Shown: positions 28,145 to 37,181, counted from the stretch's first letter. The stretch: 64,000 nt of DNA from Bradyrhizobium oligotrophicum S58 (GCF_000344805.1 NC_020453.1:5055001-5119000); one strand, 5' to 3'. Notes: a model not told the origin generated them from the letters alone. Translations and numbers: made by a program.

Positions 28145-29062
28145 TTACAGCTTGATGCCCAGCCGTGTCGCGGCCTGCGTGACATACTTCTGCGTCTGCT
28201 CGAACGCACCCTGCAGGGCCCTCGCCTTCGACATGTCGCTGATCTCAGCGAAACGTGCGGCGATCGCGTCCGGCGTCCACTCCTCCTCGGCCAGGTTGAT
28301 GCCCTCGCTCTCCAGGATCTTGATCACGGCGAACGAGCCGGCGCCGGCGCCCATGATGGTGCGGGTCGGCGAATCCTCGCTGAGCAGATATTCGACTGCC
28401 GGCGTGATCGATTCCGGTTTCATCAATTGCAGCGCCTGCGGCGGCAGCAGTTCCTCGGTCATGCGGGTCGCTGCCGTCGGCGAGATGATGTTGACGCGGA
28501 TGTTGGTCTTGCGGCCCTCCTCGGCCAGCACGTTCATCAGGCCGACCATGCCGGTCTTCGCGGCACCGTAATTAGCCTGGCCGAAATTGCCGAACAGGCC
28601 GGACGACGACGTCGTCAGCACGATGCGGCCGTAGTTGCGCTCGCGCATGCCGTTCCAAACCGCCTTGCAGCAGTAGAAGGAGCCGACCAGATGCACGTCG
28701 AGCACCTTGGCGAAGTCGGCGACCTCCATCTTGGCGAACGACTTGTCGCGCAGGATGCCGGCATTGGCGCACATGATGTCGACGCTGCCCCACTCCTTGG
28801 TGGCGCGCTCGACCATCGCGGTGACCTGCTCGAAATTCGAGACGTCGGCGCCGTCGGCGATCGCGGTCCCGCCGGCTTTGCGGATCTCCTCGACCACGGT
28901 CTCCGCCGCCGTCATCGAGCCGCCGGTGCCGTCGCGCGCGCCACCGAAATCATTGACCACGACCTTCGCGCCGCGGCTCGCCAATCCCAGCGCATGCGCG
29001 CGTCCCAGACCATTGCCTGCGCCGGTGACGATGGCGACGCGTCCGTCGAATCTGATTGCCAT
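28145..29062 (-). CDS. SDR-family 3-hydroxyacyl-CoA dehydrogenase-like protein
   Basis: A 305-residue short-chain dehydrogenase like the N-terminal domain of peroxisomal multifunctional enzyme 2. Motifs: TGAGNGLGRAHALGL (NAD-binding, about 13-27), NDFGG, CANAGILRD, and the catalytic NYGAAK with Tyr/Lys, after the conserved Ser in TTSSSG. The C-terminal extension of about 50 residues (EEWTPDAIAARFAEISDM) also matches the MFE-2 group. Next upstream is a MaoC hydratase, so the pair can perform hydration and oxidation of an enoyl-CoA. Chain-length preference unknown. Confidence 0.88.
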   Translation of the reverse strand: MAIRFDGRVAIVTGAGNGLGRAHALGLASRGAKVVVNDFGGARDGTGGSMTAAETVVEEIRKAGGTAIADGADVSNFEQVTAMVERATKEWGSVDIMCANAGILRDKSFAKMEVADFAKVLDVHLVGSFYCCKAVWNGMRERNYGRIVLTTSSSGLFGNFGQANYGAAKTGMVGLMNVLAEEGRKTNIRVNIISPTAATRMTEELLPPQALQLMKPESITPAVEYLLSEDSPTRTIMGAGAGSFAVIKILESEGINLAEEEWTPDAIAARFAEISDMSKARALQGAFEQTQKYVTQAATRLGIKL

Positions 29063-29086
29063 GATGTTCTGCCCTGCGGTTTGAGC

Positions 29087-29167
29087 TCGTCATGCCCGGG
29101 CTTGACCCGGGCATCCATCCCTTTTCAGAAGTGGATGGATCGCCGGGTCAAGCCCGGCGATGACGAG
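29087..29167. repeat. Family E palindromic repeat (CGTCATGCCCGGGCTTGACCC)
   Basis: CTCGTCATGCCCGGGCTTGACCCGGGCATCCATCC paired with GGATGGATCGCCGGGTCAAGCCCGGCGATGACGAG. The only copy of this family in the window; it separates the SDR and MaoC genes. Confidence 0.75.
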
Positions 29168-29189
29168 GGGTGGGTTATGACGAAGAGAG

Positions 29190-29666
29190 TTAGCTCAGAT
29201 AGATCAGCCCGATCCAGTCGGCGACCAAAGCGGGCTTGTCCTCGCCTTCGATCTCGACCGTGACATTGGTGCGCGATTGCAACTCCTTGGGCTTGCGCAG
29301 CGTGGCCTCGGCCAGCACGAAGCGGCCGCGCACGCGTTTTCCCGATTTGACCGGCGAGATGAAGCGCAGCTTGTCGAAGCCGTAATTGACGCCCATCGCC
29401 GTGCCTTCGATCGCCGGCATGACTTCGTAGGACATCACTGAGAGCAGCGACATCGTCAGGAAGCCGTGCGCGATCGTCGTCCCGAACGGCGTCGCCTTGG
29501 CCTGCTCAGGATCGACATGGATGAACTGATGATCCTCGATCACGTCGGCATAGGTATCGATGCGCTTCTGATCGAGCACGTGCCACGACGACACGCCGAT
29601 CTCCTGGCCGACCATGGCCTGATAGGCCTCAAGCGAGATCGGCGGCTTCTTCCAGATCTTGTTCAT
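29190..29666 (-). CDS. MaoC-family (R)-specific enoyl-CoA hydratase-like protein
   Basis: A 158-residue single hotdog domain with the hydratase motif DVIEDHQFIHVDPEQAKATP followed by GTTIAHGFLTMSLLS, giving the Asp/His catalytic pair and the oxyanion helix of the R-hydratase family. It hydrates trans-2-enoyl-CoA or a related thioester. It is 6 nt downstream of the acyl-CoA synthetase and followed by an SDR dehydrogenase, forming activation-hydration-oxidation steps in one gene run. Confidence 0.88.
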   Translation of the reverse strand: MNKIWKKPPISLEAYQAMVGQEIGVSSWHVLDQKRIDTYADVIEDHQFIHVDPEQAKATPFGTTIAHGFLTMSLLSVMSYEVMPAIEGTAMGVNYGFDKLRFISPVKSGKRVRGRFVLAEATLRKPKELQSRTNVTVEIEGEDKPALVADWIGLIYLS

Positions 29667-29672
29667 GTGTTC

Positions 29673-31403
29673 CTACACCTCGTGCCCGGACGGCCTGGTC
29701 TTCAGCTCCGGGAAATCCTCTTCCTTGAATTCCGTCCCGCGCAGATGATCGGTGCGGTTGTCGTCATGCTCCAGCCGGCGCAGCTGCACGCGGCGGATTT
29801 TTCCGGAGATCGTCTTCGGCAGCTCGCTGACGAGCTCCAACCGCCGGATGCGCTTGAACGGCGCCAGCCGCGCCTGAAGATGCTCGAAGATCGACAGCGC
29901 CGTCGCGCGCGAGCGCTCCGCGCCTGCCGTCAGCAACACATAGGCCTTGGGAATGGCGAGCCGGATCGGATCAGGGCTCGGCACCACGGCCGCCTCGGCA
30001 ACCGCCTCGTGCTCCAGCAGCACGCTCTCGAGCTCGAACGGCGAGATGCGGTAGTCTGACGATTTGAACACGTCGTCGGAGCGGCCGACAAAGGTGAGAT
30101 AGCCATCCTCGTCCCGGAACACGACGTCGCCGGTGCGATAGCGCTCGCCATCAGCACCCGACAGCTTGCCGTCCTCGCTTTGGTAGCCCTGCATCAGGCC
30201 GGCCGGACGTTCCCCCGTGAGCGCAAGCGTGATCTCGCCTTCGCTCGCAGGATTGCCGTCGATGTCGGCGACCTCGACGCGATAGCCCGGCAGCGGCCGT
30301 CCCATCGAGCCGATCTTCAGCCTTTGCCCCGGCGAGTTGCCGACGATGGCGGCGGTCTCGGTCTGGCCGTAACCATCGCGGATCGTCAGCCCCCAGGCGG
30401 CGCGCACCTGGTCGATCACCTCCGGATTCAGCGGCTCGCCTGCCCCGCACGCCTCACGTAACGACACCTTGAAGTCCGCAAGATGCTCCTGGATGAACAA
30501 CCGCCACACGGTGGGTGGCGCACACAGCGTCGTCACGCCGCAACGTTTGATGATCGCGAGCAGGCCCTTGGCGTCGAAGCGCGGCTGGTTGACGACGAAC
30601 ACGGTCGCGCCCGCATTCCACGGCGAGAAGAAGCAGCTCCAGGCGTGCTTGGCCCAGCCCGGCGAGGAGATGTTGAGATGCACGTCGCCGGGCTGCAGGC
30701 CGAGCCAGTACATCGTCGAGAGATGGCCGACCGGATAGCTGCGATGGCTGTGCCGCACCAGCTTCGGCTTCGCCGTCGTGCCCGACGTGAAATACAGCAG
30801 CATCGGATCGTCGGGCTGCGTCGGACCATCCGGCGTGAACGCCTCGGCTGCGTCAGCCGCCTGCTCGAACGACAGCCAGCCGGCAGCGGCTGCCGGCGCA
30901 CCGACCACGATGCGGACGAGATCATCGGCGCCAAGATCGGTAAACTTCGCCACCTGGTCCTGCGCCGCGACCACCGCTTTGGCGCGGCCGCGCTCCAGCC
31001 GGTCGCGCAGCTCGTCGATGGTCAGCAGCGTGGTCGCGGGGATCACGACGATTCCGAGCTTCATCGCCGCCAGCATGGTTTCCCACAGCGGCACGACGTT
31101 GCCGAGCAAGAGCAGCAGATGGTCGCCGCGCCTCAAGCCCTGCGCACGCAGGAAATTCGCGACCTGGTTGGAGCGGCGCGACAATGCCGCGAAAGACAGC
31201 TTGGTCTGGCGATCGTGCGCGGCATCGAAGATCCACAGCGCCGCACGATCGCGACTCTCCGGGTCCGACGCCAGCTCGGCATCGAACCAGTCGAGCGCCC
31301 AGTTGAAGGGCACCGCATCCGGCCAGCGGAAACCCTTCACCGCGGCATCGTAGTCGGTGCGATGCGCCAGCAGAAACGCGCGTGCGTCCTTGAATGTCAC
31401 CAT
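29673..31403 (-). CDS. AMP-forming acyl-CoA synthetase
   Basis: A 576-residue ANL-superfamily ligase that activates a carboxylic acid to its CoA thioester through an acyl-AMP. The P-loop is LLYFTSGTTAKPKLVRHSH (about 211-229); DGYGQTETA, YRTGDVVFRDEDGY and the C-terminal catalytic lysine region LPKTISGKIRRVQLR are all present. The sequence is closest in feel to acetyl/medium-chain synthetases of the ACSM type. The ATG shares one base with the stop of mmsB upstream, so it is coupled to the valine pathway genes, suggesting a branched short-chain acid such as isobutyrate or a derivative as substrate (inference). Confidence 0.9.
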   Translation of the reverse strand: MVTFKDARAFLLAHRTDYDAAVKGFRWPDAVPFNWALDWFDAELASDPESRDRAALWIFDAAHDRQTKLSFAALSRRSNQVANFLRAQGLRRGDHLLLLLGNVVPLWETMLAAMKLGIVVIPATTLLTIDELRDRLERGRAKAVVAAQDQVAKFTDLGADDLVRIVVGAPAAAAGWLSFEQAADAAEAFTPDGPTQPDDPMLLYFTSGTTAKPKLVRHSHRSYPVGHLSTMYWLGLQPGDVHLNISSPGWAKHAWSCFFSPWNAGATVFVVNQPRFDAKGLLAIIKRCGVTTLCAPPTVWRLFIQEHLADFKVSLREACGAGEPLNPEVIDQVRAAWGLTIRDGYGQTETAAIVGNSPGQRLKIGSMGRPLPGYRVEVADIDGNPASEGEITLALTGERPAGLMQGYQSEDGKLSGADGERYRTGDVVFRDEDGYLTFVGRSDDVFKSSDYRISPFELESVLLEHEAVAEAAVVPSPDPIRLAIPKAYVLLTAGAERSRATALSIFEHLQARLAPFKRIRRLELVSELPKTISGKIRRVQLRRLEHDDNRTDHLRGTEFKEEDFPELKTRPSGHEV

Positions 31404-32293
31404 CAGGTGGTCCCGGCGAGGTTGCGAACGTGCTGAATGATCCCTGAGAAGTCGACGCCGCCTTGGCCGGCCGCCTCGAACGCCTTGTAGATCTCCTGCG
31501 CGTGCTGGCCAAGCGGCGTCGCCGCGCCGGCGGCCTTGGCCGCATCCTGCGACAGCGTGAGATCCTTGAGCATCAGCGCGGTGGCAAAGCCGGGCTTGTA
31601 GTCGTTATTGGCGGGTGAGGCCGGCACCGGACCCGGCACCGGGCAATAGGATGTCAGCGACCAGCACTGTCCCGACGAGGTCGAGGCGACATCGAACAGC
31701 GCCTGATGCGACAGGCCGAGCTTTTCGCCGAGCGCAAACGCCTCGCTGACCGCGATCATCGAAATGCCGAGGATCATGTTGTTGCAGATCTTGGCCGCCT
31801 GCCCGGCGCCGGCCCCGCCGCAATGGACGATCTTCTTGCCCATTTTTTCCAGGATCGGCCTGGCCTGGGCGAACGCGCCCTCCTCGCCGCCGCACATGAA
31901 GGTGAGCGTCGCGCCCTTGGCACCGCCGGTGCCGCCCGACACCGGCGCATCGACGGATGCAATGCCGTGCTTCGCGGCGAGTGCATGCGCGGCGTGCGCG
32001 CTCTCCACATCGATGGTGGAGGAGTCGATGATGACAGCGCCCTTCGACATCGCCGGCACCACCTCGGTCCAGACCGCCAGCACATGCTTGCCGGCGGGCA
32101 GCATCGTGACGACCACCTCGGCGCCGCTCACGGCCGCGACCGCGCTGTCTGCAATATCAGCACCGTCGGCCCTGGCCTGCGCGCGCGACGCCTCCACCAG
32201 ATCGAACGCCACGACCTTGTGGCCGGCCTTGACCAGATTGGCGGCCATCGGTCCGCCCATGTTGCCGAGGCCGATGAATGCGATCGTTGCCAT
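31403..32293 (-). CDS. mmsB: 3-hydroxyisobutyrate dehydrogenase
   Basis: A 296-residue NAD-dependent beta-hydroxyacid dehydrogenase oxidising 3-hydroxyisobutyrate to methylmalonate semialdehyde in valine breakdown. Family motifs: IAFIGLGNMGGPMAANLVKAGH (NAD-binding), VDAPVSGGTGGAKGATLTFM (substrate binding), GAGQAAKICNNMILG with the catalytic Lys, and DLTLSQDA near the C-terminus. It lies between the acyl-CoA synthetase and the 3-hydroxyisobutyryl-CoA hydrolase genes, with mmsA in the same cluster, which makes the specific name reliable. Confidence 0.93.
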   Translation of the reverse strand: MATIAFIGLGNMGGPMAANLVKAGHKVVAFDLVEASRAQARADGADIADSAVAAVSGAEVVVTMLPAGKHVLAVWTEVVPAMSKGAVIIDSSTIDVESAHAAHALAAKHGIASVDAPVSGGTGGAKGATLTFMCGGEEGAFAQARPILEKMGKKIVHCGGAGAGQAAKICNNMILGISMIAVSEAFALGEKLGLSHQALFDVASTSSGQCWSLTSYCPVPGPVPASPANNDYKPGFATALMLKDLTLSQDAAKAAGAATPLGQHAQEIYKAFEAAGQGGVDFSGIIQHVRNLAGTT

Positions 32294-32317
32294 GGTTGGT
32301 TCTCTCCCCTCGACTTG

Positions 32318-33394
32318 TTATCTGCTTTGCGGAAATGTCAGCTCGTCGGTGCCGATCTCGGCGAAATACGGCGCCAGCATCTCCGGCGTCACCTGATCGA
32401 CGTCAGATGGCGACCATCGGGGATTGCGGTCCTTGTCGATGATCGCGGCGCGGACACCCTCGCGGAAATCGTCACTGCGGAATACTTCAAGCGCCGCGCG
32501 ATATTCGCGCACCAGGCACTCTTCGAGCGAGGCCGCTCCTCGCGCCAGCTGCAGCAGCTTCAACGTGACCACCATGCCGCGCGGCGACTTCTCCTTCAGC
32601 GTCTTCAGCGTCGCGAGTGCGAGATCAGAGCCATCGGCTTCGAGCGCCGCGAAGATACCGTGCATGCTGTCATGAGCTAACCAGCGATCGATCTGCGCCT
32701 GCTGCGCGGCGACCGGCCCGGCCGTCTCCGCCGTGGCGAAGCCCGCAATCAGCCGATCGACTTCAACTGATAGCGTGCCGGGCCTGACCTTGGTCAGGAC
32801 ATCGCGCAGCGCCGGCCATGTCTCGGTCGGCACCATGGCATCCGCGAAGCGCGCGTGGATCGCATCCGGCCCGTTCATGGTCTGACCGGTCAGGCCGAAA
32901 TAGGCGCCGAGCTCGCCGGGTGCGCGCGACAACAGCCAAGTGCCGCCGACGTCCGGAAAGAAGCCGAGGCCGACTTCCGGCATTGCCAGCTTGGTCTTCT
33001 CAGTCACGATGCGGTGGCGACCGTGTGCTGACAGCCCGACGCCGCCGCCCATCACCAGCCCGTCCATATAGGCCACGTAAGGCTTCGGGAACGCCGCGAT
33101 GCGCGCGTTCATGACGTACTCCTGGCGCCAGAACACCTTGCCGAGGTCGCCGTTCACCTTCGAACTCTCGTAGAGCCCTCTGATATCGCCGCCGGCGCAG
33201 AGGCCGCGCTCGCCGGCGCCTTCCAGCACCACGACCGCGACGGCCGGATCGGCCTCGAACTGATCGAGCGCCGCGTCGATGCCGATCGACATCTCCAGCG
33301 TCATCGCGTTGATCGCCTTGGGCCGGTTCAGCCGGATGATCCCCGCCGAACCTTCGTGGCGGACGATCAGGTCGCCTTCGACCACCTCGCTCAT
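32318..33394 (-). CDS. 3-hydroxyisobutyryl-CoA hydrolase (ECH_2 family)
   Basis: A 358-residue crotonase-fold protein with the hydrolase-type long C-terminus (ECH_2/HIBCH). Oxyanion-hole segments are GLCAGGDIRGLYE and YMDGLVMGGGVGLSAHG, followed by AMPEVGLGFFPDVGGTWLLSR carrying the catalytic Glu/Asp pair of this family. It releases 3-hydroxyisobutyrate from its CoA ester in valine catabolism, feeding MmsB 24 nt downstream. Start at 33394 overlaps the acyl-CoA dehydrogenase stop by 4 nt. Plain enoyl-CoA hydratase is less likely given length and context. Confidence 0.9.
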   Translation of the reverse strand: MSEVVEGDLIVRHEGSAGIIRLNRPKAINAMTLEMSIGIDAALDQFEADPAVAVVVLEGAGERGLCAGGDIRGLYESSKVNGDLGKVFWRQEYVMNARIAAFPKPYVAYMDGLVMGGGVGLSAHGRHRIVTEKTKLAMPEVGLGFFPDVGGTWLLSRAPGELGAYFGLTGQTMNGPDAIHARFADAMVPTETWPALRDVLTKVRPGTLSVEVDRLIAGFATAETAGPVAAQQAQIDRWLAHDSMHGIFAALEADGSDLALATLKTLKEKSPRGMVVTLKLLQLARGAASLEECLVREYRAALEVFRSDDFREGVRAAIIDKDRNPRWSPSDVDQVTPEMLAPYFAEIGTDELTFPQSR

Positions 33395-34536
33395 CGCGCG
33401 CCCTCGATCAGCTTGCGCGAGACGATCAGCCGCATGATCTCGTTGGTCCCTTCGAGGATCTGGTGCACGCGCAGGTCGCGCACGATCTTCTCGATGCCGT
33501 ATTCGCTGAGGTAGCCGTAGCCGCCGTGCAGTTGCAGCGCCTGGTTGGCGACCTCGAAGCCGACATCGGTGCCGAAGCGCTTCGCCATTGCGCACAGCAT
33601 CGTCGCATCCGCATCCTTGCGGTCGAGAGCGGCCGCCGCGCGCCAGACGAAGGTGCGCGCCGCTTCCAGCTCGATCGCCATGTCGGCAATCCGGAACTGC
33701 AGCGCCTGAAATTCATCGAGCCGCTTGCCAAACGCCTTGCGCTCCCTGGTATAGGCCAGCGTCTTGTCGAGCGCCGACTGCGCTCCGCCGAGCGAGCAGG
33801 CAGCGATGTTGAGACGGCCACCATCGAGCCCGGCCATCGCGATCTTGAAGCCGATGCCTTCTTCGCCCAGCCGGTTGGCCACCGGCACGCGCGCATTCTC
33901 GAAGATCACGGCGCGGGTCGGCTGCGCATTCCAGCCCATCTTGCGCTCATTGGCGCCGAACGACACGCCGGGCGTTTTGGAATCGATGACGAGCGTCGAG
34001 ATGCCGCCGGGGCCGTCGGCGCCGGTGCGCACCATCGCGACGAGGATGTCGGTCGCGCCGGCCCCGGAGATGAACTGCTTCTGGCCGTTGAGCACATAGT
34101 CGTCGCCGTCGCGCACCGCGCGCGTCCGCAGCGCTGCGGCGTCCGAGCCGGCGCCCGGCTCGGTCAGGCAGTAGCTCGCGATCAGGTCCATGGCGCAGAG
34201 CTTCGGCAGATACGCCTGGCGCTGCGCCTCGGTGCCGAAGGTGTCGATCATCCACGACGCCATGTTGTGGATCGAGATGAAGGCCGACACCGTCGGGCAT
34301 CCCGTCGCCAGCGCCTCGAAGATCAGCGCCGCGTCGAGGCGCCCCAGGCCCGAGCCGCCGACATCGTCGCGGATGTAGATGCCGCCCATGCCGAGGCCCG
34401 CCGCCTCGCGCATGACGTCGACCGGGAAATGCTTCTCCTCGTCCCAGCGCAGGGCGTGCGGCGCGATCTTCTCCGCCGCAAAGGCCCGCGCCATGTCGCG
34501 CACCGCGATCTGATCCTCGTCGAGAGCGAACTGCAT
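33391..34536 (-). CDS. Acyl-CoA dehydrogenase, probable isobutyryl-CoA dehydrogenase
   Basis: A 381-residue FAD acyl-CoA dehydrogenase. FAD and substrate motifs are YCLTEPGAGSDAAALRT and QKQFISGAGATD; the C-terminal catalytic region is LHGGYGYLSEYGIEK, DLRVHQILEGTNEIM, in which the Glu of EGT is the base. Acting between the branched-chain keto acid dehydrogenase and enoyl-CoA hydratase, it would oxidise isobutyryl-CoA. Specificity is inferred from overlap with the HIBCH gene and linkage to mmsA and mmsB. Confidence 0.9.
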   Translation of the reverse strand: MQFALDEDQIAVRDMARAFAAEKIAPHALRWDEEKHFPVDVMREAAGLGMGGIYIRDDVGGSGLGRLDAALIFEALATGCPTVSAFISIHNMASWMIDTFGTEAQRQAYLPKLCAMDLIASYCLTEPGAGSDAAALRTRAVRDGDDYVLNGQKQFISGAGATDILVAMVRTGADGPGGISTLVIDSKTPGVSFGANERKMGWNAQPTRAVIFENARVPVANRLGEEGIGFKIAMAGLDGGRLNIAACSLGGAQSALDKTLAYTRERKAFGKRLDEFQALQFRIADMAIELEAARTFVWRAAAALDRKDADATMLCAMAKRFGTDVGFEVANQALQLHGGYGYLSEYGIEKIVRDLRVHQILEGTNEIMRLIVSRKLIEGAR

Positions 34537-34592
34537 CCGTTCTCCGCGTTTCCCAATTTCTGATTGTTGGCGTTCGCCGCCGCCTCAAACTC

Positions 34593-34679
34593 CGTCATTG
34601 CGAGGGGCGAAGCGACGAAGCAATCCAGAGTGCCGCCGCGGAGGGATTCTGGATTGCGTCGCTTCCGCTCGCAATGACG
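34593..34679. repeat. Family A palindromic repeat
   Basis: CGTCATTGCGAGGGGCGAAGCGACGAAGCAATCC with mirrored GGATTGCGTCGCTTCCGCTCGCAATGACG, between mmsA and the acyl-CoA dehydrogenase. Confidence 0.85.
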
Positions 34680-34710
34680 CAAGTGGGAGCCCTTGCGGGC
34701 TCCCACTTGC
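34679..34710. terminator. Strong hairpin after mmsA, terminator-like
   Basis: Perfect 14-bp inverted repeat: GCAAGTGGGAGCCC (34679-34692) and GGGCTCCCACTTGC (34697-34710) around a TTGC loop. It begins two bases after the mmsA stop codon. No U-tract follows, so it may be a weak intrinsic terminator or an mRNA 3'-stabilising hairpin. Confidence 0.6.
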
Positions 34711-34712
34711 CC

Positions 34713-36209
34713 TTACTTCATCAGCGGGATCGAGAACTCCGCGCCTTCCTTGACGCCGGACGGCCAGCGCGAGGTCACCGTCTTGGTCTTGGTGTAGAAG
34801 CGGATCGAATCCGGGCCGTGCTGGTTGAGATCGCCGAAGCCGGACTTCTTCCAGCCGCCGAAGGTGTAGTAGGCGATCGGCACCGGGATCGGCACGTTGA
34901 TACCGATCATGCCGACATTGACCTTGGCCGCGAAGTCGCGCGCCGCATCGCCGTCGCGGGTGAAGATGGCGACACCGTTGCCGTAATCGTGCTCCGACGG
35001 CAGCGCCAGCGCCTCGGCGTAATCCTTGGCGCGGACAACCGACAGCACCGGCCCGAAGATCTCTTCCTTGTAGATCCGCATGTCCTTGGTGACGTTGTCG
35101 AACAGGCAGCCGCCCATGTAGAAGCCGTTCTCGTAGCCCTGCATCTTGAAGCCACGGCCGTCGACGGCGAGCGTCGCGCCTTCCTTGACGCCGATGTCGA
35201 CATAATTCTTGACGCGCTCGACCGCCTCGCGGGTCACCAGTGGTCCGAAATCCGCCGACGGATCCACCGACGTGCCGATCTTGAGGCTTTCCACCCGCGG
35301 AATCAGCTTCTCCATCAGCCGATCGGCCGTGGTCTTGCCGACGGGTACCGCGACCGACACCGCCATGCAGCGCTCGCCGGCCGAGCCGTAGCCGGCGCCG
35401 ATCAGCGCGTCGACCGCCTGGTCGAGGTCGGCGTCGGGCATGATGATGGCGTGGTTCTTGGCGCCGCCAAAACACTGGCAGCGCTTGCCGTGGGCGGCGG
35501 CGCGCTCATAGATGTATTGCGCGATCGGCGACGAGCCGACGAAGCCCACCGCCATGATGTCCGGGTCTTCCAGGATGGCGTCGACCGCCTCCTTGTCGCC
35601 GTTGACGACATTGAGGATGCCGGCCGGCAGGCCGGCCTCGATCATCAGCTCGGCGAGCTTCATCGGCACGCCCGGATCGCGCTCGCTGGGCTTGAGGATG
35701 AAGGCATTGCCGCAGGCGATCGCGGGCGCGAATTTCCACATCGGAATCATCGCCGGGAAATTGAACGGCGTGATGCCGGCAACGACACCGAGCGGCTGGC
35801 GCATCGAATAGATGTCGATGCCCGGACCCGCGCCCTCCGTGTACTCGCCCTTCATCAAATGCGGAATGCCGCAGGCGAACTCGACCACTTCGAGGCCACG
35901 CTGGATGTCGCCCTTGGCATCGGGAACGGTCTTGCCGTGCTCGCGGGCCAGCAGCTCGGCCAGCTGGTCGTAATCGCGCTGGGCAAGCTCCAGAAACTTC
36001 ATCATCACCCGCGCGCGACGCTGCGGATTGGTCGCGGCCCAGGCCGGCTGCGCGGCCTTGGCGTTCTCCACGGCGGCCCGCAGCTCGGCGCGCGAGGCGA
36101 GCGCGACCTTGGCCTGAACGTCACCGGTCATCGGCTCGAAGACATCGGCCGTCCGTCCAGACGTGCCCGCGACCTCTTTGCCGCCAATGAAATGACCGAT
36201 CGAACGCAT
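34713..36209 (-). CDS. mmsA: CoA-acylating methylmalonate-semialdehyde dehydrogenase
   Basis: A 498-residue aldehyde dehydrogenase converting (methyl)malonate semialdehyde, NAD and CoA to propionyl- or acetyl-CoA, the last step of valine degradation. It carries TPFNFPAMIPMWKFAPAIAC, FGGAKNHAIIMPDADLD (specific to the MmsA/IolA group), and the nucleophile in GSAGERCMAVSVAV. The start at 36209 has GGAGG upstream. A family A repeat and a strong hairpin separate it from the acyl-CoA dehydrogenase downstream, so the cluster may be split into two transcripts here. Confidence 0.95.
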   Translation of the reverse strand: MRSIGHFIGGKEVAGTSGRTADVFEPMTGDVQAKVALASRAELRAAVENAKAAQPAWAATNPQRRARVMMKFLELAQRDYDQLAELLAREHGKTVPDAKGDIQRGLEVVEFACGIPHLMKGEYTEGAGPGIDIYSMRQPLGVVAGITPFNFPAMIPMWKFAPAIACGNAFILKPSERDPGVPMKLAELMIEAGLPAGILNVVNGDKEAVDAILEDPDIMAVGFVGSSPIAQYIYERAAAHGKRCQCFGGAKNHAIIMPDADLDQAVDALIGAGYGSAGERCMAVSVAVPVGKTTADRLMEKLIPRVESLKIGTSVDPSADFGPLVTREAVERVKNYVDIGVKEGATLAVDGRGFKMQGYENGFYMGGCLFDNVTKDMRIYKEEIFGPVLSVVRAKDYAEALALPSEHDYGNGVAIFTRDGDAARDFAAKVNVGMIGINVPIPVPIAYYTFGGWKKSGFGDLNQHGPDSIRFYTKTKTVTSRWPSGVKEGAEFSIPLMK

Positions 36210-36361
36210 GGGGTATCCTCCGCAGGGGGTAGCAGTGCCGATTTGGCCGGCATCTTGCAGTCTTTGCGGCGTTTGGGAAGGGTCTAAGCGCTGACCGGCG
36301 CTGCGAAAATGCCGCCCCTTGGCTGCCCCGCCAAGACCTGCGGTCGCGCGCTGCGTCCCAG

Positions 36362-37030
36362 TCAGCCGGCGGCCCAGCGCTTCGCGGCCGCCGCCTTCTT
36401 CACCGGCTTTTTCGCGGGTGCCCGCGCCGGTGATTTACCGGCCTGCCCGCCGCCGGCGGCGACGGCCAGGGCCACCTCTCGCCCGGAGTTCAGGATCTCA
36501 TCGGACAATTCGCCGCTGCCGGTCACGCGGGCCATGACCAACGTCCCCATCAGGGTCGCGAGCATCGACGATGCCCGCTTTCGCGCGGTCTTGCGCGGCA
36601 CATCGACGATGTAATCGGCAAACAGCTCGATCAACTCTTCCAGCTTGGCGGCAAAGGCCTTGCGCGTCTTGGCGCTCTCGCGCGCGATCTCGGCGCCGAG
36701 CGCGGGAATCGCGCAACCATGACCGGGATCGTCGCGATGCTGCGGCGAGAGATAGCCGTCGACGATCGCAGCGAGCCGCTTCTGCTGCGGAAGCTCATCG
36801 AGCTGCTTGCGCCAACGCTCCACCGAACGGTCGATCGCGTAGCCGAACGCCTCGACCACCAGCGCCTCACGTGATTCGAAATGCGCATAGAAGCCGCCAT
36901 GGGTCAGGCCCGCCTCTTTCATCAAGTCGGCGACACCGACGCCGTGAGCGCCCTTCTCGCGCAGCCGCACCGACGCCTTGCGCACGATTCGCGCGTGGGT
37001 TTCCGCTTTGTGTTCCGGAGAGTAGCGCAT
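36362..37030 (-). CDS. TetR-family transcriptional regulator
   Basis: A 222-residue repressor. The helix-turn-helix is GVGVADLMKEAGLTHGGFYAHFESREALVVEA (about 30-61), a standard TetR arrangement of the AcrR/YbjK kind; the following helical domain contains GCAIPALGAEIARES, often seen in regulators that sense small electrophiles or acyl compounds. The C-terminus is unusual: about 30 residues of Ala/Lys/Pro (ARAPAKKPVKKAAAAKRW), resembling a nonspecific DNA-binding tail. It is divergent from the enoyl-CoA hydratase-like gene, so control of that gene and autoregulation are likely. Ligand unknown. Confidence 0.88.
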   Translation of the reverse strand: MRYSPEHKAETHARIVRKASVRLREKGAHGVGVADLMKEAGLTHGGFYAHFESREALVVEAFGYAIDRSVERWRKQLDELPQQKRLAAIVDGYLSPQHRDDPGHGCAIPALGAEIARESAKTRKAFAAKLEELIELFADYIVDVPRKTARKRASSMLATLMGTLVMARVTGSGELSDEILNSGREVALAVAAGGGQAGKSPARAPAKKPVKKAAAAKRWAAG

Positions 37031-37108
37031 TGCCGTCCCATTGAATGTCTGCAGTCATACAATAGCAGTTCCGCGCCCTGCTCGCTGCAGCTATTTGATG
37101 AATTCGAC

Positions 37109-37122
37109 TTGATCTAGATCAA
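37109..37122. promoter_or_regulatory. FNR/FixK-type box TTGATCTAGATCAA
   Basis: Perfect match to the CRP/FNR-family consensus TTGAT-N4-ATCAA, inside a 20-bp perfect palindrome (37106-37125). It lies 60 nt before the chosen hydratase start and 79 nt before the divergent TetR start. In Bradyrhizobium the FixK2 consensus is TTGA/C-N6-T/GCAA, which this fits exactly. No clear -10 element is seen at the class II distance. Confidence 0.6.
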
Positions 37123-37181
37123 GTCCGTGACACCATTCTGGCCTCGGCCGGAACTCACCTGCCATCCTGATGAGGCGACCA

